From NCBI GenBank assembly GCA_017436705.1, contig JAFSCP010000031.1, positions 1-43,030 of the forward strand: a stretch of 43,030 nt of DNA, read 5' to 3'. The position numbers and the translations under genes were made by a program. Source of the stretch: Bacillota bacterium (GTDB taxonomy: Bacteria; Bacillota; Clostridia; Peptostreptococcales; Anaerovoracaceae). Below, piece after piece: positions 33,675-41,296 of this stretch. Positions within the stretch are counted from its first letter, which is position 1, and every line of letters begins with the position of its first letter. The notes beneath the pieces were generated by a model, which was not told the origin of the DNA, made no database searches, and saw only the letters and a program-made list of their open reading frames with translations.

Positions 33675-35423
33675 ATGAAAAGATTTTTGGAAAAGAGCTT
33701 AGTTTTGATTATGGCAATGGTCATGGTATTTATGGCAGCAATACCCGTTTCTGCGGCCAGCGCGGCAGACGGAAGCCTGGTGGTGACCAGCTATACTGTG
33801 GATGATGCGAGCATCAATAAGGGTGAAAATGTTAACATCAGTATCCGCATAAAGCATACAGCAATCAAAGCGACTGAAGTTGATGATGAAAAAAAGCTTG
33901 ATGTGTCAAGAATGGTTGACAGTTTTGATGCCGGCAAAATAGATGTAGCTCTGGTAACTTCTGTTTCCGGACAGCTTGAGTTTGATGTATCTGTTTCAGG
34001 AGCAAAGTATAAAGGTACAGGTAATAGCCTGAAACTTATGATAGGCTATATTGGACATTCAGCGCCATACGAAAATATCGAAGTAAACCTGGTTGAATGT
34101 AAAGAATACGAAGAACCTGTTTATGAACCATCAGAACCTTACGTACCGGACCCGGTGGCAGCGCCGATGATGATTATCAGCAGAAACGAAATTCTTTCAC
34201 CTATCAAAGCAGGGGAAGAAATGACAGTAACTGTAACAGTTGAAAATATCGGTACCACATCAATGCAGTCTCCGGTGATTTCCTTTACACCTTCTTCATC
34301 ACTGATGCTGACCGGAACAAGTTCCATGTATCAGATGAAGACCATTGCGCCTAAAAAGAGTGAATCAATTGATGTAAAGGTAAAAGCCCTTGATGATATT
34401 TCAGGTCAGGTTCAGTACATAGATGCGGACGTGAAGTTCCAGTATTTCAACAGAGTGACTACTGCTGACGGAAGCGGAAGCGGCCGCGTAATTATTCCTG
34501 CACAGGTAAAAAAGACTGAAGAACCAGATCCAAGCGGAATTGACAGCCCTGTGCCAAACCTTATCGTAGAACATTTCAGCTACGGCGGGTCATCAGTTGC
34601 AGCGGGCGATGCTTTTACGCTGAATTTCAGATTCAGAAATACCAGCGGCGACCTGCCTGTTGAAAACGTGGTAGTAACTGTTGACGGCGGCACATCCTTC
34701 ACAATAAATGGTGCAGCCAATACTTTCTATTTCGATGAAATCGAGTTCGACGGCGAAGAGACTGTGACCGTGCCTATGAAGGCTCTTCAGACTCTGACCA
34801 ACGGCGCCGAACCTGTTATGATAAATTTTAAGTATGAATATGTAGACAATCAGAAGCGCATGTCCAATTCTTCTGATGTAAAGATCACAGTGCCGGTATA
34901 TCAGCCGGACCGCTTTGAAATTGCTTCTCCTGTAGTGCCTGTGATGGTTTATTCCGGCGAAGAAATTGCAATAATGATGAACTATGTAAACAAGGGCAAA
35001 AGCCCTGTAAGCAATGTGGAAGCAAGGGTTGAAGGAAACATTGATACCATTACTCCAGTGCAGAATCTGGGCAATATCGAAGCAGGACGAAGCGGAACCA
35101 TGGCCTTTGCGGTTACAGCATTTGAGCCTGGGGAGAACCAGTTCACAATAAAGGTAATCTACGAAGATGCCAATGGCGACGAAAAGTTACGCGAGTTTCC
35201 TGTAACCATCAATGTGGAGGAAATGCCTGTATTTGACCCTGGCATTATGGAACCGATCATTCCGCCTGAACCTGAAAAAACTTTCCCATGGAATGCGGTC
35301 GCTGCAGTTGCAGCCATAGCAGCAATAGTGGGTGCAGTTATTTTCCGTAAAAAGAAAAAAGCAGCTAAAGCGAAGAAAGAAGCTCAGATGTGGGCTGAAT
35401 GGAATGACGAGGAGGGAGAATAA
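33675..35423 (+). CDS. Exported CARDB-like repeat protein with C-terminal anchor
   Basis: 582 residues. A signal peptide (about 1-28, ending VSAASA) is followed by three or four immunoglobulin-like CARDB/COG1361 units (for example EEMTVTVTVENIGTTSMQSP, FTLNFRFRNTSGDLPVENVV, EEIAIMMNYVNKGKSPVSNV). Near the end a membrane helix (NAVAAVAAIAAIVGAVIF) and a basic cytoplasmic tail follow. Such proteins are encoded between MacB-type ATPases and permeases in Clostridia and archaea and may bind the cargo or clamp the complex. The stop overlaps the permease start (TAATG). Confidence 0.85.
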   Translation: MKRFLEKSLVLIMAMVMVFMAAIPVSAASAADGSLVVTSYTVDDASINKGENVNISIRIKHTAIKATEVDDEKKLDVSRMVDSFDAGKIDVALVTSVSGQLEFDVSVSGAKYKGTGNSLKLMIGYIGHSAPYENIEVNLVECKEYEEPVYEPSEPYVPDPVAAPMMIISRNEILSPIKAGEEMTVTVTVENIGTTSMQSPVISFTPSSSLMLTGTSSMYQMKTIAPKKSESIDVKVKALDDISGQVQYIDADVKFQYFNRVTTADGSGSGRVIIPAQVKKTEEPDPSGIDSPVPNLIVEHFSYGGSSVAAGDAFTLNFRFRNTSGDLPVENVVVTVDGGTSFTINGAANTFYFDEIEFDGEETVTVPMKALQTLTNGAEPVMINFKYEYVDNQKRMSNSSDVKITVPVYQPDRFEIASPVVPVMVYSGEEIAIMMNYVNKGKSPVSNVEARVEGNIDTITPVQNLGNIEAGRSGTMAFAVTAFEPGENQFTIKVIYEDANGDEKLREFPVTINVEEMPVFDPGIMEPIIPPEPEKTFPWNAVAAVAAIAAIVGAVIFRKKKKAAKAKKEAQMWAEWNDEEGE

Positions 35424-36784
35424 TGAGTTTCTCCGACATCCTTAAAATGTGCACCGACAACCTGAAAAGACGCAAGGGCAGAACTATTCTGACTGTACTC
35501 GGCGTTTTCATAGGCTGCACATCAATTATTGTAATGGTGTCCATCGGTGTGGGCATGAAAGAATCCCAGGACCAGATGCTTTCGGAAATGGGCGACCTTT
35601 CGATTATAGAGGTTTCACAGATGTACGGCGATGACTCGGCAGCCAAGCTGGACGACGACGCAGTTGAATCTTTCCGGCAGATGGCAGGAGTTGCGGCAGT
35701 AATGCCTAAGGTTAATTTTAACGAATACGCAGTTTCGCTCAAGGCAGGTATCAACGACAGATATTACTGTGACTGGTCCAATGTTGTAGGTCTGGATACA
35801 GATGCTATGGAGGCCATGGGTTTTGAGATAATGGAAGGCAAGGTGCCCGGAGTAAGCACTGATGAGGCAGTTGGCGGCCAGTATCTTGCCTATAACTTCT
35901 ATGATTCACTGATGCCGGACGGACACAACATGGTGAACCGCTGGGATATTTACGACGAAAACGGCAATGAAAAAGAACTGCCGGATCCGTTCTTTGATAT
36001 ACTCAAAACACCTCTCACACTTGAAATAAACACTGGCGAAAACGGAGAATCTGTTTTCCGCAAGACCATTAAAATTACAGGCGTCACTAAGGAAGACTAC
36101 GGCAAAGGATGGGAAACTTCTGAGGGAATCATGATGAGCATTGATGCCATGAAGGCTCTGCTCAAGGATATCAAAGGTACGCCGCAGAAGAACCTGACCT
36201 ATTCCACCATACTGGTAAAGGCTGAGGATATCAGTCTGGTGACCAGCATTGAAGAGGAAATCAGCGGTCTGGGCTACTACACATATTCCATGGAAAGCAT
36301 GCGTGAAAGCATGGAAAAAAGTGCCCGCCAGGTGCAGCTGATGCTGGGCGGTCTGGGTGCTATTTCCCTCTTTGTAGCGGCAATCGGCATTACCAACACA
36401 ATGGTCATGTCAATTTCCGAACGTACCCGTGAGATCGGCATAATGAAGGCTCTGGGATGCTATGTAAAGGACATCCGGCTCATGTTCCTCATGGAGGCAG
36501 GAGCCATCGGTCTGCTTGGAGGAATAGCAGGAGTGCTTTTCAGCCTGCTGATTTCGGTGGGAATCAATCTGGTGGCCATGGGAGCTCTTTCCATGGGAAT
36601 CACAGGGCAGGCGATTCTGGATGCTTTGCTGGGCGGAGAAGGAATCACCAGAATTTCGGTAGTATCACCGGGACTGATTGTCTTTGCCATTGTGTTTTCA
36701 ATATTCGTGGGTGTGGCATCAGGCTATTACCCTGCGAACAAAGCAGTAAAAATTTCTGCCCTTGAAGCTATTAAAAGAGAGTAG
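35423..36784 (+). CDS. MacB/FtsX-type ABC permease
   Basis: 453 residues: one N-terminal membrane helix (about 20-45), a large extracytoplasmic MacB-like domain and three C-terminal helices (from about 310; GAISLFVAAIGITNTMVMSI, SERTREIGIMKALGCYVKDI). These are FtsX/MacB hallmarks. With the ATPase and anchored CARDB protein it would couple ATP hydrolysis to an extracytoplasmic action, not necessarily transport across the membrane. Confidence 0.92.
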   Translation: MSFSDILKMCTDNLKRRKGRTILTVLGVFIGCTSIIVMVSIGVGMKESQDQMLSEMGDLSIIEVSQMYGDDSAAKLDDDAVESFRQMAGVAAVMPKVNFNEYAVSLKAGINDRYYCDWSNVVGLDTDAMEAMGFEIMEGKVPGVSTDEAVGGQYLAYNFYDSLMPDGHNMVNRWDIYDENGNEKELPDPFFDILKTPLTLEINTGENGESVFRKTIKITGVTKEDYGKGWETSEGIMMSIDAMKALLKDIKGTPQKNLTYSTILVKAEDISLVTSIEEEISGLGYYTYSMESMRESMEKSARQVQLMLGGLGAISLFVAAIGITNTMVMSISERTREIGIMKALGCYVKDIRLMFLMEAGAIGLLGGIAGVLFSLLISVGINLVAMGALSMGITGQAILDALLGGEGITRISVVSPGLIVFAIVFSIFVGVASGYYPANKAVKISALEAIKRE

Positions 36785-36794
36785 GCACTGAAAA

Positions 36795-37652
36795 ATGAGT
36801 AAATACGAAAAGTTTAAAGATGCATCAATGCTCCGCTGTCCGGTGTGCAAGTTCCAGCTGCATTTAAGGGAAAAAAGCCTGGTATGCGATAACCGCCACA
36901 GTTTCGACATTGCCAAGCAAGGCTATGTAAACCTTCTTACCGGCGGTAAACCGATAAACGAATATACAAAAGTTTCTTTCCAGGAGCGTCAGCAGATTCT
37001 GGAAAAGGGCATGTACGCCCATATTCTGGAGGCAATCTGCGCTTTCATGGAGGAAACTTTATGCGGCAAAAAAGGTCTGACCATTCTGGATGCAGGCTGC
37101 GGGGAAGGCTACTACTGCCGGGAAATATCAAGGCGCCTTGGCGAGAAGCTTAGCCTGCAGATTTATGGTACGGATATTTCGCGCGACTCTCTTCAGCTGG
37201 CCGCAAAAAGCGAGCCTGAGCACCGCATAAAATGGTTTGTGTCAGACATAAGCAGACTTCCCGTGAAGAACCGCAAAACCGACATAATTCTCGATATATT
37301 CACGTCGGCCAATTATCAGGAGTTCCGACGGATTCTGCAGGAAGATGGTTATATTATAAAAGTAATTCCGGGTGAAGACCACGTGCAGGAACTGAGAGAA
37401 GCAGCCAAGGACCAGCTTTTCCACAAAGAATATACAGAGCGAAAAGGGGCAGAACACTTCGCAGATAATTTTGAAGTTCTGGTAAACCGGACCGTGTCGA
37501 AGACCTTCGATGTGACACCTGAAGAACGTGATATTTTCATCAATATGACGCCGCTTCTTTTCAATGTGGACAAAGAAAAAATAGACTGGGAAACTGTAAA
37601 AACCATCACGGTTTCAGGCCAGCTCCTTATAGGACGAAAAAAACAGGGTTAG
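36795..37652 (+). CDS. rlmA: RlmA-family 23S rRNA guanine-N1 methyltransferase
   Basis: 285 residues. An N-terminal zinc finger (CPVC at 16-19, then CDNRH) and RHSFDIAKQGYVNLL are typical of RlmA; the SAM site is LDAGCGEGYYCREI. RlmA-type enzymes methylate G745 or G748 of 23S rRNA. It follows the permease by ten bases and ends in a terminator, closing the long plus-strand run. Confidence 0.9.
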   Translation: MSKYEKFKDASMLRCPVCKFQLHLREKSLVCDNRHSFDIAKQGYVNLLTGGKPINEYTKVSFQERQQILEKGMYAHILEAICAFMEETLCGKKGLTILDAGCGEGYYCREISRRLGEKLSLQIYGTDISRDSLQLAAKSEPEHRIKWFVSDISRLPVKNRKTDIILDIFTSANYQEFRRILQEDGYIIKVIPGEDHVQELREAAKDQLFHKEYTERKGAEHFADNFEVLVNRTVSKTFDVTPEERDIFINMTPLLFNVDKEKIDWETVKTITVSGQLLIGRKKQG

Positions 37653-37671
37653 CACAGCCCTGTTTTGTTTT
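37641..37671 (+). terminator. Terminator after rlmA
   Basis: AAACAGGG (37641-37648) and CCCTGTTT (37658-37665) form an 8-bp stem; TTGTTTTTG continues the U-tract. Confidence 0.85.
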
Positions 37672-37698
37672 TGCTTACTGGTGATAGGAAAAATCTAA

Positions 37699-37726
37699 TT
37701 GCTTTTTTAATTGATTATGTTAAAAT
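37699..37726 (+). promoter_or_regulatory. Probable promoter of the M20 peptidase
   Basis: TTGCTT (37699-37704), 16 bases, then TAAAAT (37721-37726), about 30 bases before the gene. Both boxes are imperfect. Confidence 0.5.
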
Positions 37727-37757
37727 GAAGATAATCTGACAGAAAGGATGTAAAGCA

Positions 37758-38900
37758 ATGCTTAACCTTAATATAGAACAATATTTAAAAGAACTTGAGC
37801 TGCTGGTAAACATGGACAGCGGACAGGGCAACCCTGAAGGAATTACTGCTGTAGGCAAGTTCTTCATGGACCGGTTCGACAAGATGGGCTGGATTACCGA
37901 ACAGGTTGATGTAGGTCCTGAAACCGGCAAAGTTACAATCGTAAGAAACCGTGAAGCTGACCACTATGACGCGCTGCTTGTCGGCCATGTGGACACAGTT
38001 TTCCCTATGGGCGAAACTGCAAAGAGACCTTTCCGCATGGACGAAACCAGAGCTTACGGTCTTGGCGTTATCGACATGAAGCAGGGCGACCTGACAATGC
38101 TTCATATTCTGGAGCAGCTTCCGGAAGAAGTAAACGAAAAGCTTAATATCGTGGCAATTTTCAATCCTGATGAAGAAATCGGCAGCCCATATTCCAAGGA
38201 TGTAATCGATGAATATGCGCGCAAGACCGACTATGCATATATCTTCGAAGCAGCATCAACAGATGGCTCACGCTGTCTCCAGAGAAAGGGCAGATACAAG
38301 GCAGAAATTACTTTCCACGGTCAGGCAGGTCATGCAGGATATCTCCTTGAAGGTGGTATGCGCTCTGCAATCAACGAGCTGGTTCACTGGGCAGCGACCC
38401 TCACAGCACTCTGCAGCGTGGAAAAGCAGACAAGCGTCAATGTGGGAACAATCAGCGGCGGAGTGAAGTACAACATCGTGCCTGATTTCGCGCAGATGTC
38501 CTTCGAGTCACGTTATGAACATATGTCAGAATATGAAAAACTGGTTGCGACCATTGAAAATCTTAAGGCTCATGCAGAAGAAGCCGGTATAGGTGTTGAA
38601 ATTACTGACGTTGCGGAAATTCCGCCAATGGTTCCGGACGAAAAGGCGCTGGCATACGAACAGAGAATCAAGGCGCTTTCCGAGGCCAACGGAATTCCGT
38701 ACAAGAGCAAAAAACGGGGTGGCCTGTCAGATGCTAACCATATCTGTGCCTGCGGTCCGATCTGCATCGACGGCCTCGGCCCTACAGGAGACTTTGACCA
38801 CAGTGACAAAGAATACCTTGAAATTTCAACAATCGAGCCAAACACCAGATTTGCATACCTGCTGCTCTGCGACCTGGCTGATATGAAAGACGAAAAATAA
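37758..38900 (+). CDS. M20 family metallopeptidase, CPG2-like
   Basis: 380 residues. Zinc ligands and the catalytic acid are visible: LLVGHVDTVFP, GLGVIDMKQGD, FNPDEEIGSPYSK, the dimerisation-domain HAGYLLEGGMRSA and a final DGLGPTGDFDHSDKEYL His. Members include carboxypeptidase G2 and related aminoacylases; the substrate is likely a glutamyl or acyl amino acid, or a dipeptide. It stands alone between two terminators. AGAAAGGATG supplies the ribosome site. Confidence 0.92.
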   Translation: MLNLNIEQYLKELELLVNMDSGQGNPEGITAVGKFFMDRFDKMGWITEQVDVGPETGKVTIVRNREADHYDALLVGHVDTVFPMGETAKRPFRMDETRAYGLGVIDMKQGDLTMLHILEQLPEEVNEKLNIVAIFNPDEEIGSPYSKDVIDEYARKTDYAYIFEAASTDGSRCLQRKGRYKAEITFHGQAGHAGYLLEGGMRSAINELVHWAATLTALCSVEKQTSVNVGTISGGVKYNIVPDFAQMSFESRYEHMSEYEKLVATIENLKAHAEEAGIGVEITDVAEIPPMVPDEKALAYEQRIKALSEANGIPYKSKKRGGLSDANHICACGPICIDGLGPTGDFDHSDKEYLEISTIEPNTRFAYLLLCDLADMKDEK

Positions 38901-38925
38901 GAAAGTGTGTATATAAGTGATAGAT

Positions 38926-38952
38926 AAGCCCCGCCGCATGCGGGGCTTTTTT
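38926..38952 (+). terminator. Terminator after the M20 peptidase
   Basis: AAGCCCCGC (38926-38934) pairs with GCGGGGCTT (38940-38948) around CGCAT, followed by TTTTTT. Confidence 0.9.
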
Positions 38953-38953
38953 G

Positions 38954-38997
38954 TGGGCTGTTGGGCTGTTAGTCGGTTGGGCTGCTGGTTGGTAGGT
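38954..38997 (+). repeat. Imperfect GGGCTGTT tandem words
   Basis: The words GGGCTGTT, GGGCTGTT, GTCGGTT and GGGCTGCTGGTT follow one another just past the terminator. The stretch is G/T-rich and non-coding. Confidence 0.5.
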
Positions 38998-39042
38998 TTT
39001 CTTTTACCCCGGAAATGTTTTCTCACAGATGCAGCTGGTCGA

Positions 39043-39071
39043 TTGACAAAACTGTACAGATACTATATTAT
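39043..39071 (+). promoter_or_regulatory. Consensus promoter of the small membrane protein
   Basis: TTGACA (39043-39048), 17 bases, TATTAT (39066-39071). Confidence 0.85.
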
Positions 39072-39103
39072 TAACACAATAAAACGATAAAGAGGGAATT
39101 CGA

Positions 39104-39139
39104 ATGAAGGGAGCTGTTTTGGAATGGGTGAGTACATAA
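39104..39139 (+). CDS. Possible 11-codon leader peptide
   Basis: ATG at 39104, with GAGGG seven to eight bases upstream, opens a frame MKGAVLEWVST ending at 39139. It overlaps the start of the next gene in another frame. The ribosome site is better than that of the downstream gene, so it may be translated and coupled to it. Nothing shows a product function. Confidence 0.35.
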   Translation: MKGAVLEWVST

Positions 39140-39354
39140 TTACATTTATATTCTGGTTTGTAGGATCATGGGGAGCATTGATGGTTGCAGGACCTTTCCT
39201 GGATAACATATATGTGCTTATATTGCTGTTCTCTCTGATTGCTGCTTTAGCAACAGTGGCATACGGCAAACTTTCTGAGAGGCTGACAAACATGGAAAGA
39301 AGCATTGAGGAGCTTAAAGCGATGCTGAAGGATAAAGAGAAGACAGAAAACTGA
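39124..39354 (+). CDS. Small membrane protein with C-terminal coiled coil
   Basis: 76 residues: two hydrophobic segments (about 4-25 and 29-47) and a charged helical tail (LSERLTNMERSIEELKAML). No family is recognised. It has its own strong promoter and a terminator, supporting a real gene. Confidence 0.65.
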   Translation: MGEYIITFIFWFVGSWGALMVAGPFLDNIYVLILLFSLIAALATVAYGKLSERLTNMERSIEELKAMLKDKEKTEN

Positions 39355-39397
39355 ATTCCCGTGCCATTACGGTTTCCGTAAAATCAAATAGAGAGTA

Positions 39398-39453
39398 AAA
39401 AAGCCATCCCTTGTTGCCTGAGCAGTCAGGAACCGGAGATGGCTTTATTTTTT
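39398..39453. terminator. Bidirectional terminator between membrane protein and toxin
   Basis: AAAGCCATC (39400-39408) pairs with GATGGCTTT (39438-39446), with an inner stem CCTGA/TCAGG around GCAG. TTTATTTTTT lies on the plus side, and AAAAAA before the stem gives a U-tract on the minus side. Confidence 0.8.
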
Positions 39454-39454
39454 A

Positions 39455-39820
39455 TTATGTTTGATAAACAAATTCAGATGCATTGTCATGAAGCACCGCT
39501 TCACTGATGTTAAAGTGAAGTTCGTGGTCACGCTTTTTATACATGACCGCGGTTACTGTGACTATATGAGTTTCGTTATTCACGGTGTAAAAGACAATAA
39601 AATTACTTACTGGCATCTGCCTAAGACCACGACTGTACCATGGTTCTTTTTCATACTTTCGGTATCGTTCAGGCATGTAATCCAGTTTTGAAATTGCTGT
39701 GATAATTTGCGTTAATTGTTTGGCTGCGTTTGCTGGTGATAATAATACAAAACTGATATATTCGTAGATCCCTTTCAGGTCTTTTTCTGCCTGCCCGGAG
39801 ATTTCTACAGAATAAATCAT
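39455..39820 (-). CDS. RelE/ParE-type toxin
   Basis: 121 residues. The ParE/RelE fold shows in VEISGQAEKDLKGIYEYISF, then MPERYRKYEKEPWYSRGLRQ and NFIVFYTVNNETHIVTVTAV. Most members cleave mRNA at the ribosome or poison gyrase. Its ATG overlaps the antitoxin stop by four bases, the standard antitoxin-first order. The C-terminal ~25 residues extend past the usual end. Confidence 0.88.
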   Translation of the reverse strand: MIYSVEISGQAEKDLKGIYEYISFVLLSPANAAKQLTQIITAISKLDYMPERYRKYEKEPWYSRGLRQMPVSNFIVFYTVNNETHIVTVTAVMYKKRDHELHFNISEAVLHDNASEFVYQT

Positions 39821-40122
39821 AAATTGTAATCCTTTCTGATATCAGCGAATACTTCGTCTGCCGGGCGGGTGCGTCCGTGAAGCATATCCTGATAGCCATG
39901 TTCAAGTATCTGGTCAATTTCATCCTGAGTAGCTGCGTTCATATCAAGAGGAACGTGCTGAGGAATTTTTACTTCAAACGGAAGTCCGCGCTGCATGACA
40001 ATCTGCTTGTAGAACATGTTGATTGCGCTGGATGGAGCGATGCCGAGGGCATCCAGTATCTGCTCTGCCTGCTCTTTAAGTGCAGGCTCGATGCGCACAT
40101 ATAGGTTGGAGGTCTTAGCCAT
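39817..40122 (-). CDS. RelB/DinJ-family antitoxin
   Basis: 101 residues from the ATG at 40120-40122 after AAAGGAG. The ribbon-helix-helix start is typical (KTSNLYVRIEPALKEQAEQI, LGIAPSSAINMFYKQIVM). The acidic C-terminus binds the toxin. A palindrome in the promoter is the likely autoregulatory operator. Confidence 0.92.
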   Translation of the reverse strand: MAKTSNLYVRIEPALKEQAEQILDALGIAPSSAINMFYKQIVMQRGLPFEVKIPQHVPLDMNAATQDEIDQILEHGYQDMLHGRTRPADEVFADIRKDYNL

Positions 40123-40152
40123 ATTGTCACTCCTTTCATAATTGTTAGTATA

Positions 40153-40181
40153 ATTATAGCACAATGTATATACATTAACAA
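40153..40181 (-). promoter_or_regulatory. Toxin-antitoxin promoter with palindromic operator
   Basis: On the minus strand TTGTTA (plus 40176-40181), 17 bases, TATAAT (plus 40153-40158). The perfect 14-bp palindrome AATGTATATACATT (40163-40176) fills most of the spacer, where ribbon-helix-helix antitoxins commonly bind. Confidence 0.8.
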
Positions 40182-40196
40182 GACAAAAGACTGACT

Positions 40197-40210
40197 AATC
40201 AATATTGATT
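40197..40210. promoter_or_regulatory. 14-bp palindrome between TA operon and XRE gene
   Basis: AATCAATATTGATT is perfectly self-complementary. It lies upstream of both divergent promoters, so it may be the operator of the XRE protein; no second copy was found. Confidence 0.45.
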
Positions 40211-40257
40211 GGTAAATACACAACTCTTAGAATGTTACGTTCATTTACCTTTTTGAT

Positions 40258-40263
40258 TATAAT
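40258..40263 (+). promoter_or_regulatory. -10 box of the XRE gene
   Basis: TATAAT 22 bases before the start. The -35 position holds only TTACGT (40235-40240), a poor match. Confidence 0.45.
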
Positions 40264-40285
40264 ACTCAAAAAGGAGCAGTAAAAA

Positions 40286-40597
40286 ATGGACAAACTTAAT
40301 GAGCAGGTTGGTGAAAATTTAAAAGCAGCCCGTATCGGCAAGGGGCTTAAGCAGGAACAGCTGGCTGAAATGGCAGGATTGTCAACAAACCATATTTCTA
40401 AACTGGAAACAGGCAAAAGCGGACTGCAGCTAAAAACAGTGATTCAATTGTGTGATGCTTTGGATATGTCTATTGACGAGCTCGTGTTTGGCGAGACGGA
40501 TGAACTATTACGCAATAAGAACACTTTTGACAAGGCTAAAAGACACATGATGGCTCAGCAGTTAAGAGAGATGATTAAAATTCTCGAAGAAGATTAA
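40286..40597 (+). CDS. XRE-family transcriptional regulator
   Basis: 103 residues: an HTH at about 8-62 (GENLKAARIGKGLKQEQLAE, STNHISKLETGKSGLQL) and a short helical tail. It is divergent from the toxin-antitoxin pair. AAAAGGAG precedes the ATG. A terminator at 40624-40683 ends its transcript and contains the next promoter. Confidence 0.88.
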   Translation: MDKLNEQVGENLKAARIGKGLKQEQLAEMAGLSTNHISKLETGKSGLQLKTVIQLCDALDMSIDELVFGETDELLRNKNTFDKAKRHMMAQQLREMIKILEED

Positions 40598-40613
40598 AAA
40601 ATTTAAAAAATGT

Positions 40614-40641
40614 GTTACGAAACGGACAATCGGGAGTCTTA
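40614..40641 (+). promoter_or_regulatory. Candidate alternative-sigma promoter, copy 1
   Basis: GTTACG (40614-40619), 16 bases, GTCTTA (40636-40641). The surrounding words TGTGTTACGAAA and GTCTTAGTAGTA recur with identical spacing at 42017-42052. It lies about 100 bases before the sigma-factor gene, consistent with autoregulation by that sigma. Confidence 0.7.
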
Positions 40642-40683
40642 GTAGTAGGTAGGAAAGAACCTTGCTTCAGATTGTCCTTTTTT
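40624..40683 (+). terminator. Terminator of the XRE gene, with a promoter -10 box in its loop
   Basis: GGACAATC (40624-40631) pairs with GATTGTCC (40670-40677), followed by TTTTTT. The 38-base loop contains the GTCTTA box and the expected transcription start (about 40648), so RNA begun there lacks the 5' arm and should escape termination. Confidence 0.65.
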
Positions 40684-40741
40684 AATGCAATTGTATAATG
40701 CAGTGTGATATGGTAGAATGATGCCATGGGAGGGCAGTGTG

Positions 40742-41296
40742 ATGCTATTCAGAGACAAGGGTTATAGCAGTATAGAAGAATTATACGCAGATAATGAAAA
40801 ACTAATATACACCTTCATCCGCGATCATACGGAGGATGAAACTGCCGTAGGAGAATTGGTGCAGATAATATGGTACAAAATTCTGACTAATTACGACAAA
40901 TTACCAACGTTCAGCACTAAGAAGACCAAGGACTACATACGGGCAATAGCACATAATGCAGTAGTGGACTACTTCGAGGAAGAGAAGAAACGTTTGGATC
41001 TTTTCGATGAAATGGTGTACTTCTTTAAAGAAGAATCAGATGAAACCATAGAAGCAGAACTTGAGGACTTCTGTAACCGTGAACTTGAAGATTACTTACA
41101 TGAAGCGATGGATATACTCGATGAAAGGGAAAAATACCTTATTAAGCTTCGCTTCTATGATAAAATGACCAGTCCGGCCATGGGAGAGCTTCTGGGAATG
41201 TCGGATGGCGTGGTTCGTATGACGATACTGCGGATACTTAAAAAATTGCGAAAAGAAATCGAGACTATGCAAAGGAGGGATGAAGATGGCAGATAA
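40742..41296 (+). CDS. Sigma-70 family (ECF-like) RNA polymerase sigma factor
   Basis: 184 residues from the ATG at 40742, which has GGGAGG nine bases upstream; an ATG eight codons earlier lacks one. Region 2 is at about 10-75 (LIYTFIRDHTEDETAVGELV, KDYIRAIAHNAVVDYFEEE). Region 4 is at about 120-178 (AMDILDEREKYLIKLRFYDK, MGELLGMSDGVVRMTILRIL). The linker between them is highly acidic. The anti-sigma-like gene overlaps its end by 11 bases, the usual arrangement. Confidence 0.9.
   Translation: MLFRDKGYSSIEELYADNEKLIYTFIRDHTEDETAVGELVQIIWYKILTNYDKLPTFSTKKTKDYIRAIAHNAVVDYFEEEKKRLDLFDEMVYFFKEESDETIEAELEDFCNRELEDYLHEAMDILDEREKYLIKLRFYDKMTSPAMGELLGMSDGVVRMTILRILKKLRKEIETMQRRDEDGR

Noticed and set aside
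38954-38997. GGGCTGTT words as a G-quadruplex or CRISPR-like repeat
   Set aside because: Units are unequal with no spacers, and there are too few GGG runs; noted only as a low-complexity repeat.
39367-39381. TTACGGTTTCCGTAA hairpin as a terminator
   Set aside because: Short stem with no U-tract; the larger stem at 39398-39453 is the terminator.
40233-40263. TGTTACG upstream of the XRE gene as a third copy of the sigma promoter
   Set aside because: The -10 position at the same spacing reads ATTATA, not GTCTTA; a TATAAT box explains the gene better.
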